Shown: positions 23,480 through 32,838 of the stretch, in pieces | How the letters are laid out: each line of letters begins with the position of its first letter | How positions within the stretch are numbered: the first letter of the stretch is position 1 | Origin: Oscillospiraceae bacterium | Lineage (GTDB): Bacteria > Bacillota > Clostridia > Oscillospirales > Ruminococcaceae | Assembly: GCA_030523195.1 (NCBI GenBank) | Contig: JAUNJC010000003.1 | Location: 1 to 51,394 of the forward strand | Length of the DNA: 51,394 bases | Reading direction: 5' to 3' | Translations under genes and position numbers: made by a program | Notes under the pieces: model-generated | What the model was told of the DNA's origin: nothing | Database searches by the model: none | Seen by the model: only the letters and a program-made list of their open reading frames with translations

Positions 23480-26400
23480 ATGAGAAAACATACAGTACTG
23501 GCGTGGATCGTATCCCTTGCTTTGACGGCTTCTTCCGCATCTGTTTTTCCAGCCGTTGCAGCGGATACTAATTCCGCAGAACCTACCGCAGATTGGATAG
23601 AGGGGGAAGCAATTGTTCTCACATCTGGTATGCCATTGCTGCAAGGCGGAACGAGCAGTACGGCAGCCGTGGTACATACGGCTACATTTGATTTGCAGCC
23701 GGAAACCGATACCGAAGAACTGCCCTTGCTGGGAAGTGCTGCTGCTGCACCGGACAACATTTCGGTTTCCTTGGTACGTTCTGAAACAGAATCAACAGAA
23801 GAACTGATTGCACGATTGGAACAGCAGTCCAATGTTGTTTGTGCAGAGCCCAACTGGAAAATCGAAACCCGTTCTGTCACAGATCATCAGGATTTCCTTT
23901 GGGCACTGGAGAATAAGGGACAAAATGGCGGAACACTTGACGCAGATATGAACGTAGAGGCACTGGATGGTACGCTTACCGATACAGAATCGGTCGTTGC
24001 GATTGTAGATACGGGCATCAATTTTTCCCATCCGGATTTGCAGTCTCACCTCTGGGAAAATCCCTATGCCGAAAGCGGAGAGTTGGAGGGACTGCATGGT
24101 TATGATTGTGTGAACTGGGATGATGACCCAACGGATGACAATGGACATGGCACACATTGTGCCGGAATTATTTCTTCTGTTCTGGAACAGAGCAATGCAG
24201 ACAGCGTGAAGATTATGGCATTGAAAATTCTGGACGGAGACGGTTATAGTGGGGTTTATTCAGAGGTTGCGGCTTATGAGTATATCTATAATGCACAAAA
24301 TTTGGGTGTAAATGTAACAGCGATCAACAATTCCTGGGGCGGCCCGTTGATTGGTGCTGAAGGATTTGGCGATATTATGAACCTGATTATAACATTGGTT
24401 GGACAGAAAGGGGCATTGTCTCTCTGTGCCTCTGGGAACGACGGCATCAATGTAGATAATGTAGCAGATTATCCAAGCGGCTTAGACAATCCTTATATTA
24501 TTTCTGTTGCAGCAACGGACGAAAATGACAACCTTGCAAACTTTTCTAACTATGGTGTGGAAACGGTCGATTTGGCTGCACCGGGTGTTAATATCCTTTC
24601 CACCTATTCTGAACCATATTTTGAACCATCTGCATTTTCAGAGGAACAGAAGGCAGAATGGATTGCCTTGTCAGAAGATTTTTCTGCTTCTGTGCCTGCA
24701 TTGGTGGAGGCAGACAAATTGTCTGATGGAATCGGACAAGGACAGCTGATGCTGTCCTATGGAACACCAGAGGCAGAACAGTTTTTGACGCTGTCGCAGG
24801 ATGTTTATTTTGGCACACCGGAGCAGGGAGGTTCTCTTTGTTGGGAATACATTGTGCCGGAAGATGGTGCAGCAGGCAAATTGTATTTACCGCTGCCCTA
24901 TGCTGTCACAGAAGAGGAATTGCGAGACTTTTGCATTCGTTTTAAAATGGAAACAGAAGATACAGGATGCAATATCACAGTTGCACAGAATACGTTGACG
25001 GAAAGCGGTGCATATGGAGATTCAGAAACAGAATCTGTTCTGGGGACTGGGACATATGAAGTGAATCAGGTAGGCCGCTGGAATACGATCCCTTCCAATA
25101 TAAATGGAACGGATGGAGAAATGCAGGCACTGGTATGGCAGCTGGATGAGCTGACACCCGGCGGCAAGGTGCGGATTTATCTGGATGATTTCTACATTAG
25201 TACCGTCAATGACGGAACAAATTATCCGCAGTATATCTATCTGAACGGAACTTCTATGGCAACCCCGTATGTTACCGCAGCGGCTGGTCTGTTGGCATTG
25301 CGGAATCCGAATGCAGATGCCTTGGAAATTGCAACGGATTTGCTGTGCTGCACCCGTCCGGCAGAACAATTGAATGGTTTGGTAAAAACGGGCGGTGTAC
25401 TGGATTTTTCACAACTGGAAAGCGGCAGACCGTGTGTACTGGATTCCAGCTTGAATACAGAAACCGGAGAATTGACGTTGACGGGACGCAATCTGGACAA
25501 TATTACATCTTACTCTTATGATACCTTTGCCGATGTGCAGACGATTCGCCACACAGATACTGAAATGGTATTGGATGTGTCAGATTATGAGCGGTGTTTC
25601 CTGCACATTACCTTCTGTGATGAAAACGCCGATATGATTTATCAGATCAATTCGTATTATGCAGCAGGTACCTTGCCGGAAACTCTTGTTTCCATACCAG
25701 AACAGGGAGAAATCTTCTTTGACGGTAAAATTTTCTGTTTCAATGGTGCCTTTTACAGATGTGATGCCGATGGGTGGATGTATCAGTTGGATATGACAGA
25801 AGGCTGGACCTTACTGGATTCCACTGGATTCCCAACGATTGAGGAGATTGTGCCGAGTGCGACATCTTATGCCGTATCCGATCATCAGCTGTATGTCATT
25901 GCTGCCTATTCGATGGACGAAGAAAACACAACAAAACGGATTTTATGCTATGATTTTGAACAGGGCAGTTGGAAAGATTGTGGTTTCCCACAGGAATTGA
26001 GTGAAGTTGCAAGTTTTACGGTTGGTGACGGTACACTCTGGCTTGTTGGAATGCAGGTAAATGAAGAGGTGGAAGCACATTCCTTGGTTTGTGAATATAA
26101 TCCAAATACAAAGGAAACGGTTCGTACTTCTGAAATGCCATTTGATCGCTCCTCCGTTTCCTGCCATTGGATGGCAGGGGAGTTGGTGCTGTCCATGGAT
26201 ATGTTCCCAGATTTTGAAACGGATGAAACCCTGCCGCAGGCAATTTATAATCCGACAGCAGACAGCTGGAGAACTTGTGGACAGATGACATTTGAACAGG
26301 TGCAAGTACTATATTATAATGAAGTTAGTTATCTGTATCCGTTTGCAAGTACTAGCAACAGCCGATATTTGGTTTATATTGGAATGGGTGTACAGGGTGC

Positions 26401-26851
26401 TGGTGACATCATTCTATATGATATGCAGACCGATCAATATCTTTCTACAGAATACAGTATCTATGATTTGAGTCAGCAATATTACTTCTGTATGGCTGCG
26501 AGTGAAGATATGCTGTACTTCCTTTTTGCGGACGAAACGGTAAAAGAACAATCATCCTTGACTGACTTTGACTCGCAGATAAGAGGGGTTTCCTTTGAAG
26601 AACTGGCAGCGAGTGCTACGCCGATTATTCAGCTTGGGGATGCCGATGAAAATGGTGTCATTGCAGTGGAAGACGCAGTTGCCATTCTCACTGCCTATGC
26701 AAGAAGTTCTGCGGCATTGGAGTGCAACCTCACTGCTTCGCAAAAACGGTTGTCAGATGTGGATTTTGACGGCAATATCAGTGTAGAAGATGCTGTTTCC
26801 GTACTGACCTACTATGCAAAAAAATCAGCAGGTCTGGACGCATCGTTCTAA
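23480..26851 (+). CDS. Secreted subtilase (S8) with catalytic-domain insertion and dockerin
   Basis: A 1123-residue secreted serine protease. ATG 23480 follows AAAGGAGGCG; the signal peptide is residues 1-28 (AVAA). A short propeptide-like region (to about 140) precedes the S8 domain. The triad is Asp177 (AIVDTGINFSHPD), His223 (DNGHGTHCAG) and Ser592 (LNGTSMATPYVTAAAG), with the oxyanion Asn in CASGNDGI near 323. The His-Ser distance is 369 residues against 157 in subtilisin BPN'. About 200 extra residues (about 375-585) sit just before the Ser loop and look like a beta-rich carbohydrate-binding or jelly-roll domain ending in KVRIYLDDFYIS. Residues about 680-1050 look like a beta-propeller of kelch-like strands. 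A dockerin ends the protein (about 1052-1120; DADENGVIAVEDAVAILTAY and DVDFDGNISVEDAVSVLTYY), so the protease is probably part of the cellulosome. Confidence 0.92.
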   Translation: MRKHTVLAWIVSLALTASSASVFPAVAADTNSAEPTADWIEGEAIVLTSGMPLLQGGTSSTAAVVHTATFDLQPETDTEELPLLGSAAAAPDNISVSLVRSETESTEELIARLEQQSNVVCAEPNWKIETRSVTDHQDFLWALENKGQNGGTLDADMNVEALDGTLTDTESVVAIVDTGINFSHPDLQSHLWENPYAESGELEGLHGYDCVNWDDDPTDDNGHGTHCAGIISSVLEQSNADSVKIMALKILDGDGYSGVYSEVAAYEYIYNAQNLGVNVTAINNSWGGPLIGAEGFGDIMNLIITLVGQKGALSLCASGNDGINVDNVADYPSGLDNPYIISVAATDENDNLANFSNYGVETVDLAAPGVNILSTYSEPYFEPSAFSEEQKAEWIALSEDFSASVPALVEADKLSDGIGQGQLMLSYGTPEAEQFLTLSQDVYFGTPEQGGSLCWEYIVPEDGAAGKLYLPLPYAVTEEELRDFCIRFKMETEDTGCNITVAQNTLTESGAYGDSETESVLGTGTYEVNQVGRWNTIPSNINGTDGEMQALVWQLDELTPGGKVRIYLDDFYISTVNDGTNYPQYIYLNGTSMATPYVTAAAGLLALRNPNADALEIATDLLCCTRPAEQLNGLVKTGGVLDFSQLESGRPCVLDSSLNTETGELTLTGRNLDNITSYSYDTFADVQTIRHTDTEMVLDVSDYERCFLHITFCDENADMIYQINSYYAAGTLPETLVSIPEQGEIFFDGKIFCFNGAFYRCDADGWMYQLDMTEGWTLLDSTGFPTIEEIVPSATSYAVSDHQLYVIAAYSMDEENTTKRILCYDFEQGSWKDCGFPQELSEVASFTVGDGTLWLVGMQVNEEVEAHSLVCEYNPNTKETVRTSEMPFDRSSVSCHWMAGELVLSMDMFPDFETDETLPQAIYNPTADSWRTCGQMTFEQVQVLYYNEVSYLYPFASTSNSRYLVYIGMGVQGAGDIILYDMQTDQYLSTEYSIYDLSQQYYFCMAASEDMLYFLFADETVKEQSSLTDFDSQIRGVSFEELAASATPIIQLGDADENGVIAVEDAVAILTAYARSSAALECNLTASQKRLSDVDFDGNISVEDAVSVLTYYAKKSAGLDASF

Positions 26852-26882
26852 TTCTTTTCAAAATGAAAATATCATACAAAAT

Positions 26883-26921
26883 AAACAGCAGTCTGCCGAA
26901 AACTGGCAGGCTGCTGTTTTA
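26883..26921 (+). terminator. Terminator after the subtilase gene
   Basis: AAACAGCAG-T-CTGCC pairs with GGCAG-G-CTGCTGTTT and is followed by T residues, 32 bases after the stop codon. Confidence 0.85.
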
Positions 26922-26948
26922 TGGTCTGTATTGTCTCACGGAAATCAA

Positions 26949-27019
26949 TTTTTAAATGATGGTTTTCATTCTAATGCCGCAGGCGACTGCGGTCAAGCTG
27001 GCTCAGCTTGGCGAAAGGG
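26949..27019 (+). repeat. Intergenic hairpin repeat, family 2, copy 2
   Basis: Second copy of the family at 18699-18770. It contains three clear hairpins: AATGA/TCATT, CCGCAG/CTGCGG around GCGA, and CAAGCTG/CAGCTTG around GCT. Confidence 0.8.
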
Positions 27020-27023
27020 GATT

Positions 27024-27052
27024 GTTAAGGGGAACAAGCTGTTCCCCTTAAC
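27024..27052 (+). repeat. Perfect 13-bp hairpin next to repeat family 2
   Basis: GTTAAGGGGAACA and TGTTCCCCTTAAC pair perfectly around AGC. No T run follows. A related TTCCCCTTAA half-site flanks repeat copy B at 28821-28830, so this is probably another dispersed palindrome. Confidence 0.7.
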
Positions 27053-27298
27053 AAACGTTGCAATCAGAGAAAATTGTAATCTGGAAGAGAAGAGATTCGC
27101 TGTTTGCCATATAAAAACAAAACGTGATAGACGATGTGATATTTAGGAGAAAGAGATTGTAAATTGGTATCACGTACAGAAGGGCGGACAGCGATCACAG
27201 GCAGAGAGCGAAGCAAATCTGCCGGACGATTCGCACAAGTTTTCCAAAAAAATCCGAAAATAGATTTCCGTGGTATTACACTTGAAGCAGATGTTCCC
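27053..27298. other. Intergenic region between convergent genes
   Basis: About 245 bases with no gene I can support. A possible weak terminator for the minus-strand lipoprotein gene lies at 27246-27270 (an imperfect AAAT/ATTT stem followed by seven T residues on the minus strand). An open plus-strand frame from 27164 has no ribosome site at a proper distance and runs antisense into the lipoprotein gene. Confidence 0.45.
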
Positions 27299-28534
27299 TT
27301 ATTGGTAGAAATCCTCTGTACTTTCGTCGTAGTACAGGCGGATTTGTGGGCGTTCGTGGGCATCCGAACCGGGTTCAAATGTATAGGCACCATTTTCATC
27401 TACCTGAAATCCATATAGAGAACCAGAGAGATTGGATTCATAGTAGTTCCCTTCTTTTACGCTGTATAAGTAGTCGGTAGAGCCAGAACCGCCGTTGTGT
27501 GTATTCAGGACAAAGAACTTTTTACTGCTGCTGTAATCAACGACTCTGCCAGAACCGAAGCCGCCCCAGAAGGTTGTACCAATCAAGGTCACATTGCCGG
27601 AGGCATCTGCATAATAGATGCCTTGGATTTCATTGCCGAAATCACTGCTGTTGCCGTCAATGGCGAATGCCTCGTAAGTGCCGTCTCCGTCAAAGTCATC
27701 ATAGAACCAGTCCAGTTGATTGCCGCTGCATTGTGCGAGTATGTTGCTTCTCAAGGTATCCTCTGATACCGTTGCTGCTGCCTCTGTCTGCTGATTTTCG
27801 CTGGTTTTTTGGATGTATTCCTCTATGGTCATGGTTTCACCGGGCGTGCCATCAATCATATCACTGACAGCAAAGACGTAATCTGTTATATCCCGTTCGC
27901 TCAATGCATAGACATTTTCCATCAGGGTAGGATCATAATAGCCATGTTCCTGATAATAGGCACTGTCCCGCAGATTCCAACTATAGGAATTGGTAAACTG
28001 AATTTGTTGATTGTGCAGGCTGCATTCCTCCAGACGTTCGCCATCCATTTGACAGGAGTTGGTGTACAGCAAACCGTTTTGACAATTGTAATACAGTGAT
28101 GTGTGGAAACCGGAACATTCTCCGGCTTTGATCGCCGTATCGTTTGCACCTTTTGTCCAAACGACATACATATACTCGGCTTCACATGTGCCGGTTTTGA
28201 CCATTAACTCCGGATAACCATCTAAGTCTAAATCTGCCATGGCATAGGAATATGGATAAGACATGCCTGCACATTCGTTGCAGTAATCAGAGACAACATC
28301 TGCATAAATATCGGTGATTTCCGGTTCGGTTGGTGCTGCGGTTGTTTCCGCTATCGTGGCCGTTGGGACAGGCTTTGCAGTTGTCGCTGGAACAGGTGCT
28401 TTCGTGCTGGCTTCTGTTTGGGGTTGGGGGGAAACAGGAGCGTAGGATTCCATTCCGGTATCTCCGCAGCCGGTACAGGTTGCGGTCAACAGCAGAGATG
28501 CACTGCATGCAATGATGGAATTGATTTTTTTCAT
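27299..28534 (-). CDS. Putative lipoprotein with acidic Asp-rich repeats
   Basis: A 411-residue exported protein of no firm family. ATG at 28534 lies nine bases after AAGGAGG; an ATG three codons upstream abuts that site and is unlikely. The signal peptide ends near LTATCTGC, a weak lipobox (Cys rather than Leu at -3). A Thr/Pro/Ala-rich linker (about 30-75) follows. Two similar modules come next, each with a calcium-loop-like or FG-GAP-like segment: MADLDLDGYPELMVK and YDDFDGDGTYEAFAID. Between them is a Cys-containing stretch (CSLHNQQIQFTNSY). Such modules are common in Ruminococcus secreted proteins of unknown role, perhaps binding calcium or carbohydrate. Repeat copy B lies upstream. Confidence 0.75.
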   Translation of the reverse strand: MKKINSIIACSASLLLTATCTGCGDTGMESYAPVSPQPQTEASTKAPVPATTAKPVPTATIAETTAAPTEPEITDIYADVVSDYCNECAGMSYPYSYAMADLDLDGYPELMVKTGTCEAEYMYVVWTKGANDTAIKAGECSGFHTSLYYNCQNGLLYTNSCQMDGERLEECSLHNQQIQFTNSYSWNLRDSAYYQEHGYYDPTLMENVYALSERDITDYVFAVSDMIDGTPGETMTIEEYIQKTSENQQTEAAATVSEDTLRSNILAQCSGNQLDWFYDDFDGDGTYEAFAIDGNSSDFGNEIQGIYYADASGNVTLIGTTFWGGFGSGRVVDYSSSKKFFVLNTHNGGSGSTDYLYSVKEGNYYESNLSGSLYGFQVDENGAYTFEPGSDAHERPQIRLYYDESTEDFYQ

Positions 28535-28611
28535 TTTGAACATCCTCCTTATTGAAAATGAGAGTATTTTTATTAGAATGGGAAATTTTTCATGTATAAT
28601 TTTACCATTCT

Positions 28612-28828
28612 ATGAAGAAAGAGAAAGGGGAAGGCATTATACTAGGCTCTATTGCAAAATCTACAATTTGCAATACCGGCAATGAATTGCCGGTGGTGTC
28701 TTTGCCACCAAGAGCCGCCGTTCATACTGTCCTCGCAAAGCCGATGGCTTTGCAGCCGCTTTTAGCGGCATTGCAAACAACACCGTTGTTTGCAATAGAG
28801 GACAGTAGATAACATGCCTGTTCCCCTT
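28612..28828 (-). terminator. glgP terminator, apparently split by repeat copy B
   Basis: On the minus strand AAGGGGAACAGGCAT (28814-28828) pairs with ATGCCTTCCCCTT (28625-28637, 2-base bulge), followed by TCTCTTTCTTC. The double-cloverleaf element fills the loop. Without it this would be a normal intrinsic terminator for malQ-glgP. Confidence 0.5.
28638..28807 (-). repeat. Double-cloverleaf intergenic element, copy B
   Basis: Reads on the minus strand like copy A. The unit 1 closing stem is 10 bp (28724-28734 with 28798-28807). All three of its hairpins are perfect, including the loops (28735-28753, 28755-28769, 28772-28794). The unit 2 closing stem is GGCTCT (28645-28650) with AGAGCC (28711-28716). 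It holds CCGGCAAT/ATTGCCGG, a shortened ATTGCAAA/TTTGCAAT hairpin and TGGTG/CACCA with one internal mismatch. The outer ends are TATACT and AGTA. The orientation matches both neighbouring genes, glgP upstream and the lipoprotein gene downstream. Confidence 0.88.
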
Positions 28829-28853
28829 AATGATTACTTAGAAATCGTATGCA

Positions 28854-31208
28854 TTACATGACTGGTTCAATCTGCCAGATCTCCTCTGCATAACCGGCAA
28901 TGGTACGGTCGGAACTGAACTTACCAGCATGGCAGATATTTTGCCACTGCTTAGCTGCAAATGCCATCCGATCCTTGTAATCCTGATTGCACCGCAGTTT
29001 TGCTTCTACATAGCTTTCCAAATCGCCGAGCAGGTAGTAGTGATCTGGAGCATGCCAGCTTGCACCATCCAGCAGGGCATAGTACAGTTCCCGGAAGTCG
29101 CCGCTGCCGCCGTCCGAAAGGGTACCATCAATCAAACGCTCTACCACACGGCGAATCTTTGGATTTTCAGAGAAAATTTTCCGGCTGTTATACTGCGGAA
29201 CGATTTTTTCCAGATCCTCCACCCGTGCACCGAAAATATAGTTGTTTTCCTCGCCTGCTTCCTCTACGATTTCTACATTGGCACCGTCGTATGTGCCGAG
29301 TGTTACTGCACCATTCAGCATTAGTTTCATATTGCCTGTACCGGACGCTTCCGTACCAGCAGTCGAAATCTGTTCAGAAACATCTGCTGCTGCCACCAGC
29401 TTTTCCGCATAGGAAACATTGTAATTGGAAACAAAAACAACCTTGATGAGATCACAGACTTCCGGATCATTTGCAATCAGCTTGCCCACTTCGTTGATGA
29501 ACTTGATGATTGCCTTTGCCCGCCGATAGCCCGGTGCAGATTTTGCACCAAACAGGAATGTGGTTGGGGTAAAGTTTTGAATGCTGCCATCCTTGATGCC
29601 TTCGTATAGGTAGAGAATGGAGAAGGCATTTAACAACTGCCGCTTATATTCATGCAGCCGCTTAATTTGAATATCAAAAATGGTATTCGGGTCAATTTGG
29701 ATGCCTTCCTTGGCAGCAATGAAATCTGCCAGTTGCTGTTTTTTGGTCTGCTTGATGTCGCAGAATCGCTGGAGAACGTCTGGTGTTCCCTTGTCTTCGA
29801 GCTGTTTCAGCTGTGCCAGATCGGTCATCCATGCGTCTGAACCTGCTAATTCGGTTAGCAGCCCGGACAATTCCTGATTGCATAGTGCCAGCCAACGCCG
29901 CTGGGTAATGCCGTTTGTCTCGTTGAAGAATCGTTCCGGCCAGATTTTGTACCAGTCTGCCAATACGGTATCCTTCAAAATCTGGGTGTGAATGGCAGCT
30001 ACACCGTTGGTATAGGAAGAGGCATAAACCGCCAGATGTGCCATGTGCACCATGCCATTCTGAATGATTTTCATTTTCGTAATCTGTTCTGCCGGAATGT
30101 TCTTCTGATACAAATCGGTTAGCAGTGCCTCATTGATTTGAACAATAATCGGATACAGCTGCGGCAGCAGTTGTTCTACCAAATGGCAGTCCCATTTTTC
30201 CAGTGCCTCCGGCATAACCGTATGGTTTGTATAGCGGAACACCTTTTGTGCGATGGCAAAGGCATCTGCAAATGTCCGGCTGCTGTCATCCAGCAGCAAC
30301 AACCGAATCAGTTCCGGAATGGAAATCACCGGATGGGTATCGTTCAGCTGTACAGCAAGCTTATCAGCCAGATTGTCCAGTGTGCCGTAGGTTGCCTTAT
30401 GCTTTTTCAAAATGTCGGATAGGGAGGCAGCACAGAAGAAATATTGCTGTTTCAGACGGAGTTTTTTGCCCTCCCAAGTGTCATCATTTGGATAGAGGAC
30501 ACGGGAGATGTCCTCTGCATAAACGGTTTCCGCAGCGGCTTCCAGATATTTTTGTTGATTAAACAGGTCAAAGTCAAAGGTCTTTACCGGTTCTGCCTGC
30601 CATAGACGCAGCGTGCCGATGTGGGAGGTTTTGCAGCCAATGACTGGCATATCATATGGAACTGCCTTGACAGTCTGTCCGTTAAAGTGTACCAATACAG
30701 CATCCTTTTCACAGCGAACCGACCAAGCATCTCCATATTGCATCCAGTTGTCCGGTTCTTCTTTTTGGAAACCATCTACAATGGACTGTTTGAACAGTCC
30801 ATATCGATAACGAATGCCGTAGCCGTCCAGCGGTAAGTTCAGTGTGGCTGCACTATCAAGGAAACAGGCTGCCAGCCGTCCCAGACCACCGTTGCCGAGA
30901 GCAGCGTCTTCAATTTCTTCCAGGGAAGAGAGTGAAACGCCCAGTTCCTGTAAAGCTGCTTCTACTTCATCATAGCAGCCAAGACAGAGCAGGTTGTTGA
31001 AAACCGCACGGCCCACCAGAAATTCCATAGAAAAGTAGCAAGCACGGCGGTTTTGTTCGTGTGCCTGTGTGCTTTTGTTCCAGTCTGCTGCAATATTGTG
31101 CATGATCACATCGCCGATTGCCTGATGCAGCTGCTGTGGGGTGGCATCCTTTGGAGCAATGCCAGCGAGTGCCTGTGTCAGTTGGGTTTTGAATACATCT
31201 TTCTGCAT
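28854..31208 (-). CDS. glgP: Glycogen/starch/maltodextrin phosphorylase
   Basis: A 784-residue PLP enzyme (GT35) that removes glucose from glycogen or maltodextrin as glucose 1-phosphate. The N-terminal YFSMEFLVGRAVFNNLL and EDAALGNGGLGRLAACFLDS are family blocks. The PLP-binding Lys is near residue 629 in TEASGTGNMKLMLNGA, and QLNDTHPVISIPELIR and NETNGITQRRWL are also conserved. The length is close to the bacterial norm. It starts 5 bases after the malQ stop, and its AGGAGG ribosome site lies in the last malQ codons, so the pair is coupled. Together they mobilise glycogen or imported maltodextrins. Confidence 0.96.
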   Translation of the reverse strand: MQKDVFKTQLTQALAGIAPKDATPQQLHQAIGDVIMHNIAADWNKSTQAHEQNRRACYFSMEFLVGRAVFNNLLCLGCYDEVEAALQELGVSLSSLEEIEDAALGNGGLGRLAACFLDSAATLNLPLDGYGIRYRYGLFKQSIVDGFQKEEPDNWMQYGDAWSVRCEKDAVLVHFNGQTVKAVPYDMPVIGCKTSHIGTLRLWQAEPVKTFDFDLFNQQKYLEAAAETVYAEDISRVLYPNDDTWEGKKLRLKQQYFFCAASLSDILKKHKATYGTLDNLADKLAVQLNDTHPVISIPELIRLLLLDDSSRTFADAFAIAQKVFRYTNHTVMPEALEKWDCHLVEQLLPQLYPIIVQINEALLTDLYQKNIPAEQITKMKIIQNGMVHMAHLAVYASSYTNGVAAIHTQILKDTVLADWYKIWPERFFNETNGITQRRWLALCNQELSGLLTELAGSDAWMTDLAQLKQLEDKGTPDVLQRFCDIKQTKKQQLADFIAAKEGIQIDPNTIFDIQIKRLHEYKRQLLNAFSILYLYEGIKDGSIQNFTPTTFLFGAKSAPGYRRAKAIIKFINEVGKLIANDPEVCDLIKVVFVSNYNVSYAEKLVAAADVSEQISTAGTEASGTGNMKLMLNGAVTLGTYDGANVEIVEEAGEENNYIFGARVEDLEKIVPQYNSRKIFSENPKIRRVVERLIDGTLSDGGSGDFRELYYALLDGASWHAPDHYYLLGDLESYVEAKLRCNQDYKDRMAFAAKQWQNICHAGKFSSDRTIAGYAEEIWQIEPVM

Positions 31209-31213
31209 GGGAA

Positions 31214-32728
31214 TTAGTCCTCCTGTTCTGTTCCTTCTGTATCTTCTTCTGCTTCTGGCAGACGGTTATACAGGGCGTTAAGCTGATAAATTTTCTTAGA
31301 AAGCTTGTGGTGGAATTGCTTTGCTGTTGTGCGGTACTGCCAGTTGCCGAATGCAGTAGATGGGGTGTTCATTCGTGCATTTGCCGGTTCTTGCAGGAAG
31401 TCCTGCACTTGTCCAATGGCAAGATCTGCAATACTGCCCCAGGTGAGACGCAGCATGGCTTCTGGTAAATCTTTTCGGTCTCTGACTCGCAAATAGCGTT
31501 TTGCAAAGCTGATTTCTTTATCGGTTGCACCGTAAACCCAACCGTTTAGGGTCATATTATCGTGCGTACCCGTGTAGGCAATGCAGTTGGCAGTTTTATA
31601 ATTTTGCGGCAGATAGGTGCTTTTTGCCCCTTCACTGAAAGCGAATTGTGTCACTTTCATGCCCGGATAACCGCAGGCATCCAGCATTTCTTGGACTTCC
31701 GGTGTGATAAATCCGAGATCTTCTGCAATGATGGATAGCTTGCCAAGTGCTTTTTGTGCAGCAGAAAACAAATCTGTATTGGGGCCTTTTCGCCATTCGC
31801 CGATTTCCGCAGTTGGGTTGCCATAGGGAATGCTATAGTAGCTTTCAAAACCACGGAAGTGGTCAATACGAACGGTATCATAAATAGAAGTGGCGAACGC
31901 CAACCGCTGAATCCACCATTCATAACCGGTTTTCTTATGATAGTCCCAGTTATAGAGGGGATTGCCCCAGAGCTGCCCAGTTGGCGAAAAAACATCCGGC
32001 GGACATCCGGCAACAGAAATGGGTTTATGCTGTTCATCCAGTTCAAACAGTTCTGGCTGTGCCCAGACTTCTACGCTGTCATAGGAGACATAAATGGGCA
32101 TATCACCAATTAACTCCAGACCATTTTGATTGCAGTAGGATTTCAGTTTGTCCCATTGGGTATAGAACCAGTACTGCATGACCTGAAAGAATTGGATGTC
32201 CTCTGCGTACTGTGAGCGAGCCTTTTGAAGGGCTTCTGGATCTCGCATTGCCAGCTCCGGTTCCCATTTCTCCCATGCATTTCCATTATGGGCAAATTTC
32301 AGTGCCATAAACAATGCATAGTCTGGCAGCCAAGCATGCTGTTTTTCACAGAATGCCAGATAGTCTGACTGTTTACAGTCAAAAGCAGCGAATGCTTTCC
32401 GCAAAATGGGGAAACACATTTGATAGAGTCGTTCGTAATCAACTTTATTCGGACTGCCCCAGTTTAGGTCAGCGTAGTCTGTATGTTGCAGCAACCCCTG
32501 TTCTTCGAGCAGTTCAAAATCGATAAAGTAGGGATTGCCAGCGTAGGCAGAAAAAGATTGATAGGGGGAATCGCCGTAGCTGGTTGGAGAGAGCGGAAGA
32601 ATCTGCCAGACAGAAACGCCGCTTTTTTTAAGAAAGTCCGCAAATTGATAAGCGGATTTGCCCAGTTTGCCGATGCCGTAGCGAGAGGGCAGACTGGAAA
32701 TGTGCATTAGAATACCACTTCTTCTCAT
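31214..32728 (-). CDS. malQ: 4-alpha-glucanotransferase (amylomaltase)
   Basis: A 504-residue GH77 enzyme that transfers alpha-1,4-glucan chains and feeds glgP with longer chains. The start at 32728 follows AAAGGA; the in-frame extension upstream is not conserved in type. RRSGILMHISSLPSRYGIG is the usual N-terminus. GDMPIYVSYDSVEVWAQPELF, VRIDHFRGFESYYSIPYG (nucleophile Asp in RIDHFRG) and IAEDLGFIT (acid Glu in AEDLG) are the GH77 catalytic blocks. The last 14 residues are a strongly acidic tail (EAEEDTEGTEQED), which is unusual but may simply reflect the space used for the glgP ribosome site. Confidence 0.95.
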   Translation of the reverse strand: MRRSGILMHISSLPSRYGIGKLGKSAYQFADFLKKSGVSVWQILPLSPTSYGDSPYQSFSAYAGNPYFIDFELLEEQGLLQHTDYADLNWGSPNKVDYERLYQMCFPILRKAFAAFDCKQSDYLAFCEKQHAWLPDYALFMALKFAHNGNAWEKWEPELAMRDPEALQKARSQYAEDIQFFQVMQYWFYTQWDKLKSYCNQNGLELIGDMPIYVSYDSVEVWAQPELFELDEQHKPISVAGCPPDVFSPTGQLWGNPLYNWDYHKKTGYEWWIQRLAFATSIYDTVRIDHFRGFESYYSIPYGNPTAEIGEWRKGPNTDLFSAAQKALGKLSIIAEDLGFITPEVQEMLDACGYPGMKVTQFAFSEGAKSTYLPQNYKTANCIAYTGTHDNMTLNGWVYGATDKEISFAKRYLRVRDRKDLPEAMLRLTWGSIADLAIGQVQDFLQEPANARMNTPSTAFGNWQYRTTAKQFHHKLSKKIYQLNALYNRLPEAEEDTEGTEQED

Positions 32729-32838
32729 GGATAAAATTCCTTTCTTTCTATATGGTATACCACAAGCATTCTGGTTTATACTAAAAGGCAGAACAAACTT
32801 GCAGTATAAAATCAATCAAAACAAAGAAGGTGAAATAT

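Noticed and set aside
27164..27418. Plus-strand open frame starting TTG
   Set aside because: The ribosome site is too far away, there is no family match, and it runs into the 3' end of the lipoprotein gene on the other strand.
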